From: Bradyrhizobium sp. ORS 375
GTDB taxonomy: Bacteria; Pseudomonadota; Alphaproteobacteria; Rhizobiales; Xanthobacteraceae
DNA length: 64,000 bases
Assembly: GCF_000239775.1 (NCBI RefSeq)
Contig: NZ_CAFI01000494.1
Span: 1 to 64,000 of the forward strand
Direction of reading: 5' to 3'
Under the pieces are notes generated by a model that searched no databases, was not told the origin of the DNA, and was given only the letters and a program-made list of their open reading frames with translations. This document shows, in pieces, positions 18,413 through 28,763 of the stretch; position 1 is the stretch's first letter; the number at the start of each line of letters is the position of its first letter. A program made the position numbers and the translations under genes.

Positions 18413-20104
18413 CTATGCCGCGCGGACAGTGTCCAAGAACCGTCCCACCTCGGCCTTCAGACGATTGCTGTCGGACGACAGAGCCTGCGCCGCGGTCAAG
18501 ACCTCCGAAGAGGCGGAGCCGGTCTCGCTGGCACCGCGCTGCACTTCGACGATGTTGGTGGAAACGTCCCTGGTGCCCTGCGAGGCGTGCTGGACGTTGC
18601 GCGAGATCTCCTGGGTCGCGGCGCCCTGCTCTTCCACCGCGGCGGCGATGGTCGAGGCGATCTCCGACAGCCGCTCGATGGTCCCCGAAATCTCCTTGAT
18701 GGCGCCGACCGATTCCTGGGTTGCACTCTGGATGCCGGAGATCTGTTGGCCGATCTCGCCGGTCGCCTTGGAGGTCTGCTCGGCCAGCGCCTTCACCTCG
18801 GTGGCGACCACCGCGAAGCCGCGGCCGGCTTCGCCGGCGCGCGCCGCCTCGATGGTGGCGTTGAGCGCCAGCAGGTTGGTCTGGCCGGCGATGGTGTTGA
18901 TCAGCTCGACGACGTCGCCGATCCGGGCGGCGGCCTTCGACAGTTCGCTCACCTGGTCGTTGGTCCGGCGCGCCTGGTTGACGGCCTCGTTGGCCATGCG
19001 CGCGGATTCCTGGACTTGGCGGCTGATCTCGGTGACCGAGGAGGACAGTTCCTCGGTCGCGGAGGCGACCGACTGCACGTTGCTTGAGGCGAGCTCGGAG
19101 GCCGAGCCCACAGTGGTCGTCAGCTCCTGCGCCCGCTCGGCGGAGCGGCGCAGCGTATTGGCGGAGCCTTCCAGCCGGCCCGAGGCGGTCGACACGGCGT
19201 TGACGATGTCACCCACGGTCTGCTCGAAGCGGCCGGCGAGATCCATCATGTCGCGGCGGCGGTTCTCGGCCTGGCGACGCTCGGGCTCCTTCTGCTCGGC
19301 TTCGAGTGCCTGGACGCGGATGGCATTGTCCTTGAAGATCTGCACGGCCTTGGCCATCTCGCCGACTTCGTCGCGGCGATCGGCATAGGGGATGGTGACG
19401 CTGAGATCGTTATTGGCGAGGCGGCCCATCGCGGCGGTCATGCTGGTGATGCCGCGGGTCACAGCGGCATTCAGCACCAGCAGCGAGATCATTGCGATCA
19501 GGGCCATCAGCACGCCGCTCGTCATGATCGCCGTCTTCGACGAGGCCAACGCGGCTTCAGCGGCCTCCGCGCGCGTCTGAAGCAGCGAAGCTTCCATGTC
19601 GATGGCCTCCTTCACCAGCGCGCGCAGGCCATCCATGTACTTCTTGCCTGCACCGGAGGCTTCGAGGTTGCGCGCCTCCTGCACGGTCTGCGGATCACGC
19701 ATCAGCGCGATCTCTTTCTCCGCCACATCCTTACGCCAGCCGGCGGCGGCCTTCGCGATCTCGTCGAAGCGGCGCTGCTGGGTCGGGTTGTCCGACGTTA
19801 GCTGCTTCACCTCGGCAAGCGCCTTCTTGAAGGCCGTGTCGGAATTGTTATAGGGCTCGAGGAAGTTATCGGTACCGCCGACCAGGAAGCCGCGCACGCC
19901 GGTCTCGGCATCGACCATCGCGGAGACCAACGCCTTAGTCTGATCGATCACCTGGTAGGTGTGGACAGTCCAACCATTGTTCTGCGCCAATGTACTCAGG
20001 TCCTGCCATGTGATGAAGCTGGCGATGACCGAGACCACGATAGTCAGAAGAAAGCCGGCGCCCAGCTTGCGCGACGTCTTCATGTTCATCAAAGATGAAA
20101 TCAT
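18413..20104 (-). CDS. Methyl-accepting chemotaxis protein with CHASE3 sensor
   Basis: The 563-residue transmembrane chemoreceptor has TM1 at about residues 12-30, then a CHASE3 periplasmic domain ([15 protein letters not shown] is its diagnostic element), TM2 near residues 190-210, a HAMP linker ([18 protein letters not shown]) and a cytoplasmic signalling domain. The signalling hairpin tip, [20 protein letters not shown], is intact, so it can contact CheA/CheW. It signals ligand or envelope state to the flagellar system. No che genes are nearby, so it must plug into a chromosomal array. It sits between the two halves of the tra/trb set, with the MFS gene upstream. Confidence 0.93.
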   Translation of the reverse strand: MISSLMNMKTSRKLGAGFLLTIVVSVIASFITWQDLSTLAQNNGWTVHTYQVIDQTKALVSAMVDAETGVRGFLVGGTDNFLEPYNNSDTAFKKALAEVKQLTSDNPTQQRRFDEIAKAAAGWRKDVAEKEIALMRDPQTVQEARNLEASGAGKKYMDGLRALVKEAIDMEASLLQTRAEAAEAALASSKTAIMTSGVLMALIAMISLLVLNAAVTRGITSMTAAMGRLANNDLSVTIPYADRRDEVGEMAKAVQIFKDNAIRVQALEAEQKEPERRQAENRRRDMMDLAGRFEQTVGDIVNAVSTASGRLEGSANTLRRSAERAQELTTTVGSASELASSNVQSVASATEELSSSVTEISRQVQESARMANEAVNQARRTNDQVSELSKAAARIGDVVELINTIAGQTNLLALNATIEAARAGEAGRGFAVVATEVKALAEQTSKATGEIGQQISGIQSATQESVGAIKEISGTIERLSEIASTIAAAVEEQGAATQEISRNVQHASQGTRDVSTNIVEVQRGASETGSASSEVLTAAQALSSDSNRLKAEVGRFLDTVRAA

Positions 20105-20232
20105 ACTTGGAACCTACAATCTGCAGCGGTTTAGCAACTGAATCTCGTTCGCAATTGATCGCTGCGCGTCCATAAAATGACAGTTAACATCTATCTCGGT
20201 AGTAACCCGGGCTGCTGGTGCTCTTGGCAGCC

Positions 20233-21597
20233 TCACCACTCGCCTTGCGCTAGCGGCTCCTCGAGCAAAATGGGAACTCCGGGAGAGAAAATGGAACCTG
20301 TTGCATTGCTGTCGAGTGCGAAGTCCACTCTATCGAGTGCCGGCGTGGTCGCATGTCCTCTACCTGGCATCGCGAACCAGAAGAGCGATGCGGTCTGCAG
20401 TGCCACGTTCACACCGAATGCCACTTGGTACGCGACGGCCGGATAGTGACCATCCTGTTGACCCCAGAGGGCCACCAGCAGGCCTGTCCCGTATTGCGCA
20501 AGAAAGCCCCACCCGAAGTGCACGACATTCAGAACGCCATTGGCTCGACCGGCCATCTCTTTTGGAAAATAGTCCGAGATGATCGCAAAGCTCAGCACGG
20601 TGGCCGATCCTACGATAGCGATCATCAGCCAGGGACCGATCGTCGGCAGCGGCAGTCGTAAGACCAATCCCAGTTGGGCCAGAATGAACAGGATCGCCAC
20701 GAAGGCGAGCAATGTCTCTGGCCTGATGCCCTTCCCACGGGTCCAACTCGCGAGCATGCCGAGCAGCGAAGCCCCAAGACTCAGCACGATCGCCGTCGCA
20801 CAGAGCGCCGTCACTACCTCCGTGCGTGTCATTCCCTCCACGTCCGTCATCCACGCGGGCGCCCAGAGACCTTGCATCGACCAGGCCGATCCAATGCAGG
20901 CGCCAGACAGCGGCGCGATCTTCCAAAAACGTCGATCGGCCAGGATCTCTCGCAGACCGCCGCCGGCTGCTGCGGATGACCCGTCAACATCGCGCTCCGG
21001 GACCAGGAAGAAGATCAGGATCGCCGTACCCGCCGTGGTCACGGCCAAGATGTCGAACAGATCCCGCCATCCAGTCTTGGCCAGCACCGCTTCCGCCGGC
21101 ACCGTGGCGGCAACCGCCCCAAGCGCGCCGAGCATGACCATGTATCCGTTCACTAGCGCAACGCGCTCGCGTGGGAACCAGAGAACAATCGCCTTCAGGC
21201 CGGCGGTGAGAGCAGCTGCGACGCCGAGCCCAATGACCGCGCGTGACATCAGCAGCGATAATGGTCCGGTCGAGCGCGCGAACGCGGCTGCGCCGAAGGC
21301 AGCGACCAGCAGCAGCGCGCTCTGAACTCGTCGCGGCCCGTGGCGATCGAGCATCACGCCGACCGGGATCTGGGCGGCCGCGAGCACCAGAAAGTAGACT
21401 GCCGTAATCAGGCCAAGGTCGGCGGCGTTCAGGCCCAAATCGGCAGCGAGACGTACGGAGACCACGCCATTAATTGTCCGGAACAGGTACGAGAGGAAGT
21501 AACCGGCCGCAAATGGCATGAAGACTAGAGCCACGACAGCCCAGCCGGCTATGGCCCGGCTATGGTCATTGTCGGCAACGCCGTTTCGGCCAAACAT
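20233..21597 (-). CDS. MFS transporter
   Basis: A roughly 454-residue major facilitator with about 12 hydrophobic segments. It carries the family loop motif G-V-M-L-D-R-H-G-P-R-R between TM2 and TM3 and a second one before TM8-9. The overall look (FLSYLFRTINGVVSVRLA at TM1) is like the nitrate/organic-anion carrier branch. ATG 21597 is used; the upstream open frame runs antisense-like through the neighbouring CopG-like gene and is not convincing. The 3' end is hydrophilic and long (about 45 residues after the last helix). It follows the CopG-like gene by 43 bases, which suggests co-transcription. The substrate is unknown. Confidence 0.85.
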   Translation of the reverse strand: MFGRNGVADNDHSRAIAGWAVVALVFMPFAAGYFLSYLFRTINGVVSVRLAADLGLNAADLGLITAVYFLVLAAAQIPVGVMLDRHGPRRVQSALLLVAAFGAAAFARSTGPLSLLMSRAVIGLGVAAALTAGLKAIVLWFPRERVALVNGYMVMLGALGAVAATVPAEAVLAKTGWRDLFDILAVTTAGTAILIFFLVPERDVDGSSAAAGGGLREILADRRFWKIAPLSGACIGSAWSMQGLWAPAWMTDVEGMTRTEVVTALCATAIVLSLGASLLGMLASWTRGKGIRPETLLAFVAILFILAQLGLVLRLPLPTIGPWLMIAIVGSATVLSFAIISDYFPKEMAGRANGVLNVVHFGWGFLAQYGTGLLVALWGQQDGHYPAVAYQVAFGVNVALQTASLFWFAMPGRGHATTPALDRVDFALDSNATGSIFSPGVPILLEEPLAQGEW

Positions 21598-21640
21598 GTA
21601 GTCCGGCTCGGAGTCACCGGGTGTGTCGACGTAAGGGCGC

Positions 21641-22168
21641 TCAGCGGAGCGATCCCTCCGCAAGGCGAAAGGGATCCTCGCCGCCCTCCCCGGCGGCCGG
21701 CACGCCCCACGACACCTCGGTGATTGGCGCAGCGGTCCGCGCGCGACTCGCACCACGGGTCGGAGCTCCGAACGGCAAAGCCTGATCATCCTGCTCGGAA
21801 GAACGGCCCTCCGTTACACGCTCGCGAACCTCCCCTTCACCGCGTTCGGTGGCTGGAGCTTCTTCAAAACGCTTCGCCGAGGCCTGGGTCGTCCCGTCGC
21901 GCCCGAGCGACGTCAGAGCCAAGTGATAGCGGGCATGAAGACCAACAGTGTCGTTCAGCAGCTTCAGGTCCCGCTGAATGCCTTCGAGCCGCTGTTCCAA
22001 ACCAGCAAGTCGATCGTCTGGCGGCGCTTCGGCATCCGCCGGCTCACGAAGGAAGCGCTCCAGCGCCCTCTCCACCAGGATCGCGCGGTTCACACATCGC
22101 TCGTCCGTCACGCTCTTCAGACGGTCGAGAATCTCGCTGGAGAGCTGCAGAGTGATCTTTTTCTTCAT
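21641..22168 (-). CDS. CopG-like ribbon-helix-helix protein, second copy
   Basis: The 175-residue protein begins with a ribbon-helix-helix module: strand KKKITLQLSSEILDRLKSV, then helices NRAILVERALERFLREP. This is the DNA-binding fold of CopG/MetJ repressors. A coiled middle (LAGLEQRLEGIQRDLKLLND) resembles the same part of the traG-linked CopG-like protein at 24502-24984, so the two are organised alike. The C-terminal third is polar and probably disordered. In most elements of this type a single such gene sits between traG and trbB. Its presence here as a second gene, preceding the MFS gene, is unusual. Confidence 0.75.
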   Translation of the reverse strand: MKKKITLQLSSEILDRLKSVTDERCVNRAILVERALERFLREPADAEAPPDDRLAGLEQRLEGIQRDLKLLNDTVGLHARYHLALTSLGRDGTTQASAKRFEEAPATERGEGEVRERVTEGRSSEQDDQALPFGAPTRGASRARTAAPITEVSWGVPAAGEGGEDPFRLAEGSLR

Positions 22169-22410
22169 CGCTCGGACCCCATTTGGTCCGTCGATAGATC
22201 GCTTCCCGGTTCATCGCACGCGTACGCCACAGCATGTCGCGTTCTTGCGCAGGAAAAGAAACCCTGGCGTAGGCTGGCCAATAGGCCACGCACACCGACA
22301 AGCGCCTTCCGCAAGCGGCCAAGACCGCCCAGCTAGACACAGGGTGCGAAAGCCAGCCTCCACAAGCAAACCTGTGCTAGACCCTCACGGGCAGTCGCTC
22401 CCGACGAACT

Positions 22411-24387
22411 TCAAGCCGCCAACCGAGACATCAGGTGCTCAACTGTCGCTTTTTGATCGCCGGTATGCCTCCAGAGGATCACTGCCGATTGACCGTTCGT
22501 TCGCGCGATCGCTCCCTTCAGGTGCGAGCCTATCCCCTCGATCGCGAGCTCAAGCTGTCGATCAGTTGCTGGAAATGGCGCATCTGCCTGCTCGACCATG
22601 GCCCCACCAAGCGATAGGTCCCGCACGAGCACATTGATGATCTTGCCATCCGTCGTGATAACGCCCGGCCGGCCAATCTCCGCGCGGATTGAACGCCGCC
22701 TGTCTACGTCGCCCGTGGACGTCCGAATTACGCGAACCAGCGTCTCCCGCAAGAGATCGACCTTCTTGGCGATGTCGAGCGACCCATCTCTGATCTGAGA
22801 AGCGCGCCGGCCAGTTTCACTTGCCTCTCGGGACACTGAGGCAATTTGAGTGGCGACTTCCCGAGCGGCATGGGACGTCTCTTCGACGGTGCGCGAGATC
22901 TCCAGCGTCACGCCATCCTGCGCTTGAATAGCGTTTGCGATCGTCGAAGAGACAGCTTCGACGTTGCGGATCACCTCACTAATCGCTCCAATCGAGGCCA
23001 CCGAAGCCTGTGTGGAGCTCTGGATTTCGCTGATCTGCTGGGCAATCTCACTCGTTGCACGGGCCGTTTGCTCGGCAAGCGACTTGACTTCGGAGGCCAC
23101 AACGGCAAATCCCCGCCCGGCTTCCCCGGCTCGAGCGGCCTCAATGGTTGCGTTAAGAGCGAGAAGGTTGGTCTGGCCCGCGATCTCGTTGATGAGACTG
23201 GTGACCGCACCGACCTTGCTTGCAGCTTCCGATAGCTTTGCCACGGTGGTCTGGGCCTCTGCCGAAGCTGAGACAGCGCGAGCGGTGAGCTCTCGCGACG
23301 ATTTCACCTGTGCTGCGATCTCCGAAATGGACGTTGCCAGCTGTGCAGATGCACGCGCAACGGTTTGCGTATTTGCCAGAGCTTGCTCGGCTGCGGCAGC
23401 TACACTGCTGCTGTTTTTACCAAGCGTGAGTGCGCTCTCGGTCATTGAAGACGCGTTGCCGGCCATCTCTTCCGTTCCGCCAGCGACTTCACCGACTGCT
23501 TTGTTGGTCTCACGCTCGACGGTCTCAGCCATGTCCCGCAAGGCATTTGCCTTCATACGGTCCATCGCCTGAAGTCGCTCGCTCTCCTCACGGGCAATTT
23601 CGTTCGCCCTCTCCATCGACTTGATCTTGAATTGCGCGATCGATCTCGCCATGTCGCCGAGCTCGTCCTTCCGCGCCAGACCCGGCAGCTGAATGTCAAA
23701 ATCGCCGCTGGCAAGCCGGTCGAGCGCTGCTGTCATGCTCGCCAGCGCTTTTGAGGTTCGACGGGCAATCAAGAGCGTAATGCAGCCGACGATCACAATG
23801 ACTCCAAGCGCTGCCCAAATCACTTCGCTCGCACTGTGCCAGACCTGAGCCTGCATATCGTCGATATAGACGCCCGTTCCGACGACCCATCCCCAGGGCT
23901 CGAAACCTGCGACATATGACAGTTTGGGCTGCGGCGCATCCTTGCCCGGCTTCGGCCATTGATAATCAACAAAACCAGCGCCTTGCCCCTTTACGACGGC
24001 AGCAAATTCCACAAAGAGACGCTTACCACTCGGATCCTTGTTCTCGCTGAGATCCTGGCCGTTGAGCTCCGGCTTGAGCGGATGCATGATCATGCGCGGT
24101 ACCAGATCATTGATCCAGAAATAGTCGCCGCTGCCGTATCTCAGCTTTGCGAGGCGTTCGGCCGCGCGCTTCTGAGCATCGACCATCGGTGTGCCGCCGC
24201 CATTTGCCTTATCGTACTCGTCTCGGACGATGCTCAGCGCGTTCTGAACGAGATGCTGAAGCTCGCTCTGCCTCTGCTGCCGGAGAGAGGTCGACAGATT
24301 TAGCGCCTGAAACAGCGCCAGACCGAGAAGACCACAAAAACTCAGACCGATAATCGCGTAAATCCGAACGGACAGACTGATCCGCAT
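22411..24387 (-). CDS. Methyl-accepting chemotaxis protein with Cache sensor and C-terminal PilZ domain
   Basis: The 658-residue chemoreceptor has TM1 near residues 8-28, a periplasmic single Cache domain ([19 protein letters not shown] and [18 protein letters not shown] are diagnostic), TM2 near 185-205 and HAMP. Its signalling domain again carries the conserved hairpin tip [11 protein letters not shown]. About 90 residues after it form a PilZ domain: RRSIR is the RxxxR part and DLSLGGAMV the D-x-S-x-x-G part that bind cyclic di-GMP. The protein should therefore combine a small organic ligand signal with c-di-GMP. ATG 24387 is used; a GTG two codons earlier is possible. Confidence 0.92.
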   Translation of the reverse strand: MRISLSVRIYAIIGLSFCGLLGLALFQALNLSTSLRQQRQSELQHLVQNALSIVRDEYDKANGGGTPMVDAQKRAAERLAKLRYGSGDYFWINDLVPRMIMHPLKPELNGQDLSENKDPSGKRLFVEFAAVVKGQGAGFVDYQWPKPGKDAPQPKLSYVAGFEPWGWVVGTGVYIDDMQAQVWHSASEVIWAALGVIVIVGCITLLIARRTSKALASMTAALDRLASGDFDIQLPGLARKDELGDMARSIAQFKIKSMERANEIAREESERLQAMDRMKANALRDMAETVERETNKAVGEVAGGTEEMAGNASSMTESALTLGKNSSSVAAAAEQALANTQTVARASAQLATSISEIAAQVKSSRELTARAVSASAEAQTTVAKLSEAASKVGAVTSLINEIAGQTNLLALNATIEAARAGEAGRGFAVVASEVKSLAEQTARATSEIAQQISEIQSSTQASVASIGAISEVIRNVEAVSSTIANAIQAQDGVTLEISRTVEETSHAAREVATQIASVSREASETGRRASQIRDGSLDIAKKVDLLRETLVRVIRTSTGDVDRRRSIRAEIGRPGVITTDGKIINVLVRDLSLGGAMVEQADAPFPATDRQLELAIEGIGSHLKGAIARTNGQSAVILWRHTGDQKATVEHLMSRLAA

Positions 24388-24501
24388 GCACACACCAAAG
24401 CTGTATGGAAAAGGTTGCGGCGCCGGTGCCGATACCTGGAACGAACCTGATGCGAACAGCTTGCATAACTATTAAATGATGTAGCCGTTGAATTACGGGC
24501 A

Positions 24502-24984
24502 TCATTCTTCCGGTGTTCTAAAGTTCCCCTGCTGGAACTCGCCGCCTTCTTTTCGCTGGCTGGATGACTCTCCCGTGGGCCTTCTTACGAAGTCCTCCGG
24601 GATATCCCGCAAAAAGCTTTGTCCCTTTTGCAACCGCCGGCCGAGCGCTTCGACGAAGCCCTCGAAGCGCTCACGCCCCTTGAGATTCGCAGCGGACTGC
24701 GCCTCATTCGGCAGAGGCGGCGTCACGGTCAGCCAGAAACGGACGAACAACGCGAGCGTCTCGGCAAGAATACCGACGTCGCGCTCCAGTCGCTGCATCT
24801 GCCGCGACAGGCGGTCGAGCCTGCGCGTGAAGGCCGCCTCTCGCCGGTCGGCTCCGTCGGGCGACAGGAACGAAAGCACGGCCGCTTCCACGATCGCCGA
24901 CCGCGACAGCTTCTTACGATCGGCGAGTTCTGTAATCTGCTTCAGAAGCTCGGGCGGGAAGTAGACGTTCATGCGATCGCGCAT
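24502..24984 (-). CDS. CopG-like ribbon-helix-helix protein downstream of traG
   Basis: The 160-residue protein has an N-terminal ribbon-helix-helix (MNVYFPPELLKQITELADR, then KLSRSAIVEAAVLSFLSPDG), a coiled segment (LDRLSRQMQRLERDVGILAE) and a hydrophobic LALFVRFWLTV helix. It begins 10 bases after the traG stop, so it is in the same transcript as the relaxase and TraG. Proteins of this type are constant neighbours of traG and trbB in rhizobial elements and probably regulate transfer gene expression, which is inference. ATG 24984 is used; one four codons later (24972) is also good. Confidence 0.85.
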   Translation of the reverse strand: MRDRMNVYFPPELLKQITELADRKKLSRSAIVEAAVLSFLSPDGADRREAAFTRRLDRLSRQMQRLERDVGILAETLALFVRFWLTVTPPLPNEAQSAANLKGRERFEGFVEALGRRLQKGQSFLRDIPEDFVRRPTGESSSQRKEGGEFQQGNFRTPEE

Positions 24985-24994
24985 CGAACGGAGC

Positions 24995-26983
24995 TCACAG
25001 GCCGAGATCGTCGCCAGGGTCGAGCGCGGCCTGGCGTGCGACACTCACCATTGCCGGATCGCGCCCATCGGGCCGCAGATGCAGTTGGTCATCGTCATCG
25101 AGCACGAGCGAGAACTCGTCAGCTGGGTCCGCTGGCACCGCTTCACTCGCAATCGCAACGTGCTCCGGTAGCTCCGGCTCGCGGCGCAAACCACCATTGG
25201 CCTGATCCTCGCTCGTCGGCAATCTCGCCTCCGACTTGGCCAGCACCGGCGCGATCGTTAACAGAGCTGACCAATCGTCTGCCCTCCGCAAAGTCTCGGA
25301 TCGCGCCAGCTCCGGTGGCGGCATGATCCGCGAGACAAGCCGTGGGTCCTCGAAGTAGCGAACCTTCTTGGCCCGGATCGGCGGCGCGCCCGCGACCATG
25401 ACAACCTCATCCGTCGGCGGCAGCTGCATCACCTCGCCCGGCGTCAGCAGCGCCCGCGGGGTTTCCTGGCGCGAGACCATGAGGTGGCCAAGCCAGGGCG
25501 CCAGCCGATGACCGGCATAGTTTTTCATGGCGCGCATTTCGGTCGCTGTGCCAAGCGCATCCGAGACACGCTTGGCGGTCCGCTCATCGTTGGTCGCGAA
25601 GCTGACCCGAACATGGCAATTGTCCAGGATCGCGTTGTTCGGCCCATAGGCCTTTTCGATCTGATTGAGCGACTGCGCGATCAGAAAGCTCTTGATCCCA
25701 TAGCCGGCCATGAAGGCGAGCGCAGATTCGAAGAAGTCGAGCCGTCCGAGCGCCGGAAACTCGTCCAGCATCATCAGCACGCGATGCCGCCTCGCTCGCG
25801 CCTGCAGATCCTCGGTCAGGCGACGGCCGATCTGATTGAGCACGAGCCGGATGAGCGGCTTGGTGCGGGAGATGTCGGACGGCGGCACGACCAGGTACAG
25901 CGTGGCCGGCTCCTCGGCCGCGATCAGGTCAGCGATGCGCCAGTCGCAACGGCCGGTGACCTCTGCTACCACAGGATCGCGGTAGAGCCCGAGGAACGAC
26001 ATCGCGGTCGACAGCACGCCCGATCGCTCGTTCTCGGATTTGTTCAGGAGCTCGCGCGCGGTCGATGCGATCACGGGATGTGGTCCTGCCTCGCCGAGAT
26101 GGGGCGTTGCCATCATCGCCATGAGCGTGGTCTCGATCGACCGCTTCGGATCGGACAAGAAGGCGGCGACCCCCGCCAAGGTCTTGTCTGCTTCCGCGTA
26201 GAGCACGTGCAGGATGGCCCCAACCAGCAGCGAGTGGCTGGTCTTTTCCCAATGGTTGCGCTTCTCGAGCGAACCTTCAGGATCCACCAGCACGTCCGCG
26301 ACGTTCTGCACGTCACGCACTTCGAAGGCGCCGCGCCTGACTTCCAGCAAGGGATTGTAGGCGGAACCCCTTGGGTTGGTCGGATCGAACAGCAGCACCC
26401 GGCCGTACCGCGCGCGGAAGCCGGCCGTCAGCTGCCAGTTCTCGCCCTTGATGTCATGGACGATGGCTGATCCCGACCAGGTCAGAAGCGAGGGCACCAC
26501 GAGACCCACACCCTTGCCGGAGCGGGTCGGCGCAAAGCACAGCACGTGTTCGGGTCCGTCGTGACGGAGATAGCGCGGCCCAAGCCGTCCCAGCACGACA
26601 CCGTCATCACCGAGCAGCCCCGCCTTCTCGACCTCCACCGGCTCAGCCCAACGTGCAGAGCCGTAGGTCGCGACGATCCTCGCCTCGCGCGCCCGCCACA
26701 ACGACATGCCGATGGCGGCAGCAACGGCCAGCAGGCTCCCCAGTGCCGCGATCGCCGCCCCCTCAGTGAACACCGCCGGCGCGTAAGCGTCATAGACGAA
26801 CCACCACCAGAAGAACGCCGGCGGCCAATAGACCGGCCATCCCGCAAGGGTGAACCACGGCGGTCCTAATCGAGCCTGAAATGCAAGCCGCCACGCCGTC
26901 CATTCAGTCGCGCCCCAGACCGCGAGCAGGACGATCAACGAGACGGCAAGGACTTGGCCCCACAGGATCCTGGTTGCCGGCAT
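24995..26983 (-). CDS. traG: TraG, VirD4-like type IV coupling protein
   Basis: The 662-residue coupling ATPase brings the relaxase-DNA complex to the mating channel. It has two N-terminal hydrophobic segments (residues about 9-25 and 70-95), Walker A PTRSGKGVGLVVPSL near residue 145, Walker B-like VLMMLDEFPALGRLDFFE and the AQSLNQIEKAYG sensor motif typical of TraG. ATG 26983 is chosen because the family N-terminus (hydrophobic, L-W-G-Q-V-L-A) starts there; the longer frame overlaps the relaxase gene. The gap to the relaxase stop is 19 bases. All catalytic motifs are intact, so the protein appears functional. Confidence 0.95.
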   Translation of the reverse strand: MPATRILWGQVLAVSLIVLLAVWGATEWTAWRLAFQARLGPPWFTLAGWPVYWPPAFFWWWFVYDAYAPAVFTEGAAIAALGSLLAVAAAIGMSLWRAREARIVATYGSARWAEPVEVEKAGLLGDDGVVLGRLGPRYLRHDGPEHVLCFAPTRSGKGVGLVVPSLLTWSGSAIVHDIKGENWQLTAGFRARYGRVLLFDPTNPRGSAYNPLLEVRRGAFEVRDVQNVADVLVDPEGSLEKRNHWEKTSHSLLVGAILHVLYAEADKTLAGVAAFLSDPKRSIETTLMAMMATPHLGEAGPHPVIASTARELLNKSENERSGVLSTAMSFLGLYRDPVVAEVTGRCDWRIADLIAAEEPATLYLVVPPSDISRTKPLIRLVLNQIGRRLTEDLQARARRHRVLMMLDEFPALGRLDFFESALAFMAGYGIKSFLIAQSLNQIEKAYGPNNAILDNCHVRVSFATNDERTAKRVSDALGTATEMRAMKNYAGHRLAPWLGHLMVSRQETPRALLTPGEVMQLPPTDEVVMVAGAPPIRAKKVRYFEDPRLVSRIMPPPELARSETLRRADDWSALLTIAPVLAKSEARLPTSEDQANGGLRREPELPEHVAIASEAVPADPADEFSLVLDDDDQLHLRPDGRDPAMVSVARQAALDPGDDLGL

Positions 26984-27002
26984 GTACGCTCTCCCGATTG
27001 AA

Positions 27003-28763
27003 CTAGAGACCGAGGTCGCGCTTGCGACCGAGCTGCCATTCGATGCCGCCGGCCTTGGCGAGGCCCGTGACGGACTTCCCGAGCCGCTGGTCCATCTCGC
27101 GCGACCACGGCACGAGGTGGAATCCGAGACCATTGTCGATCAGCGCGAAGCGTCCCGAGGCGAGCGCGAGCCGCTGACGGTAGGTCCCGGCAACCGGCGC
27201 GCCAAGCTCGACCGGCAGATGCGGGAGCTTGAGCTCGGCCAAAATCCTGGCCCCGACGGCCTCCAACTCCCGCTGCCGCAGCGTCTTCAAGAGATCCCGC
27301 TGGACGACGATCCGCTGGCCATCACGCCGGGCCAGTCCTTGGCCCACGAGATACTCGGCCCTGGCGCGGAGCGCGTCCCTTGTCTCGGCCCCAAAGCCGC
27401 CAGGGGCCAGCGGCATGGGCTCGCGCTCGACCAGCCGATGGTCGAGCCAAGTCGCGCCCTCGGCCCTCACCTGGTCGGCGAGGCCGAGATCGGACCGCGT
27501 TGCCAACACCAGCGTTGGTCGGACCTCGTCGCTTCCGCCGAAGCAGCGAACCTCAACGATGCCGCCGAACGGCGGCGCTTGTGCAAAGGCTTCGACCCCG
27601 CGGAAGCGGACGTGGTGCGCCCGGCCATCGACGCCATCGATCACGGCATAGGCTTCGCCGGTCAGTTCGTCATGCAGCCCGCGGTCGACCATCTGGCCAA
27701 CAATGGGCGAGTCAGCCTGGGAATCATCGATAGCGAAATCCGGCATAGCCCGCTCTTCGCCGCGGGCAGCGAACGCCCGATGCATGGTCTTGATGATGTC
27801 GCCGCGCGTGCCTAGCTCACGCAGCCTCCGCTCGGCCCCGAGCTCGACCATCCACTCGTTCGGGCCGGCCGCAGTCGCGAGCCCGAGGCGTTCGAGATAT
27901 TGCAGACGCCCGCGCATCAGCCCGACGACCTGCCGCTCCGGAAGACCGGGTGCGTCTTGACGAAGATCGATGGCGCCGACCTCGTCAGCCGCCATCCGAA
28001 TCTCGCGGTCGAGCCGCGTCCAACGGTCGGCCGATATCTCTTGCTCCAACGCTCTCCGGATCTCGTGCTCCGGCTTCGGGCCGAGCTCCAGCGAAACCAG
28101 CTCCTCGGCGCGAGCGCGCAGGCCACGGCTGATGTAATCCCGGGACATCACGAGATCCGCGCCCGTCTCGTCGACGCCGCGGACGAGCACATGGATGTGT
28201 GGATTATCCGTGTTCCAATGGTCGACAGCGATCCACTCCAACCCTGTCGAGAGATCGGCCTCCATCTGCCGCATCAGATCGCGGGTGAAGGCCCTGAGGT
28301 CCACCATGTCGGCGGCGTCCTCCGGCGAGACAATGAAGCGGAAATGATGCCGGTCACCTTTGCCCCGCGTCTCGAACCCAGCCTCATCGGCCTGATCGCC
28401 AGCGGCATCGAACATCCGCGCCGGCTCGCCATCGCGCGTAACCCCGTCCCGTTTCAGGTAAGCGAGATGCGTCGCCAGCGGAGCTGACCGAAACGCGCGG
28501 CCCGTGTGTCTTGCGATGCGCGCCTTGACCGTAACCCGCCGAGCCGGGGCGAACAGCCGCTCGCGGCTGAAGCTGACCCGGCCTCGCCCGAATGTCGAAT
28601 GAGCCCGTACCGCGTGGCGTCCATTCACTACTGACGACGGCGGCACGTGCCCCGCAGCGTTCGCCGCCCGCAGCACGCGATTGATGAAGCTCTTCGCCTT
28701 GGCGCTCCGCCCCTGACGAATACGCCCCGGTCGGATGCGGAACTCGCGCTCGCTCGTGGTCAT
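27003..28763 (-). CDS. Relaxase / mobilisation nuclease, VirD2-DUF3363 family
   Basis: The 586-residue relaxase nicks and covalently binds oriT. The N-terminal third has the nuclease: a T-H-L-A-Y-L-K-R-D-G segment and the metal-binding motif WNTDNPHIHVLVRG, where the His-x-His pair coordinates metal. The rest is the DUF3363 region that follows the nuclease in this family. The start is ATG 28763, and the basic leader (RIRPGRIRQGRSAKAKSF) is normal. It forms an operon with traG and CopG. In related elements the genes upstream continue with TraF; here an IS110-type insertion and about 540 unassigned bases separate them. oriT is expected nearby but I could not locate it. Confidence 0.93.
   Translation of the reverse strand: MTTSEREFRIRPGRIRQGRSAKAKSFINRVLRAANAAGHVPPSSVVNGRHAVRAHSTFGRGRVSFSRERLFAPARRVTVKARIARHTGRAFRSAPLATHLAYLKRDGVTRDGEPARMFDAAGDQADEAGFETRGKGDRHHFRFIVSPEDAADMVDLRAFTRDLMRQMEADLSTGLEWIAVDHWNTDNPHIHVLVRGVDETGADLVMSRDYISRGLRARAEELVSLELGPKPEHEIRRALEQEISADRWTRLDREIRMAADEVGAIDLRQDAPGLPERQVVGLMRGRLQYLERLGLATAAGPNEWMVELGAERRLRELGTRGDIIKTMHRAFAARGEERAMPDFAIDDSQADSPIVGQMVDRGLHDELTGEAYAVIDGVDGRAHHVRFRGVEAFAQAPPFGGIVEVRCFGGSDEVRPTLVLATRSDLGLADQVRAEGATWLDHRLVEREPMPLAPGGFGAETRDALRARAEYLVGQGLARRDGQRIVVQRDLLKTLRQRELEAVGARILAELKLPHLPVELGAPVAGTYRQRLALASGRFALIDNGLGFHLVPWSREMDQRLGKSVTGLAKAGGIEWQLGRKRDLGL

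Noticed and set aside
25484-26470. Plus-strand 328-residue open frame
   Set aside because: Antisense shadow of the traG ATPase region, with no protein-like features.
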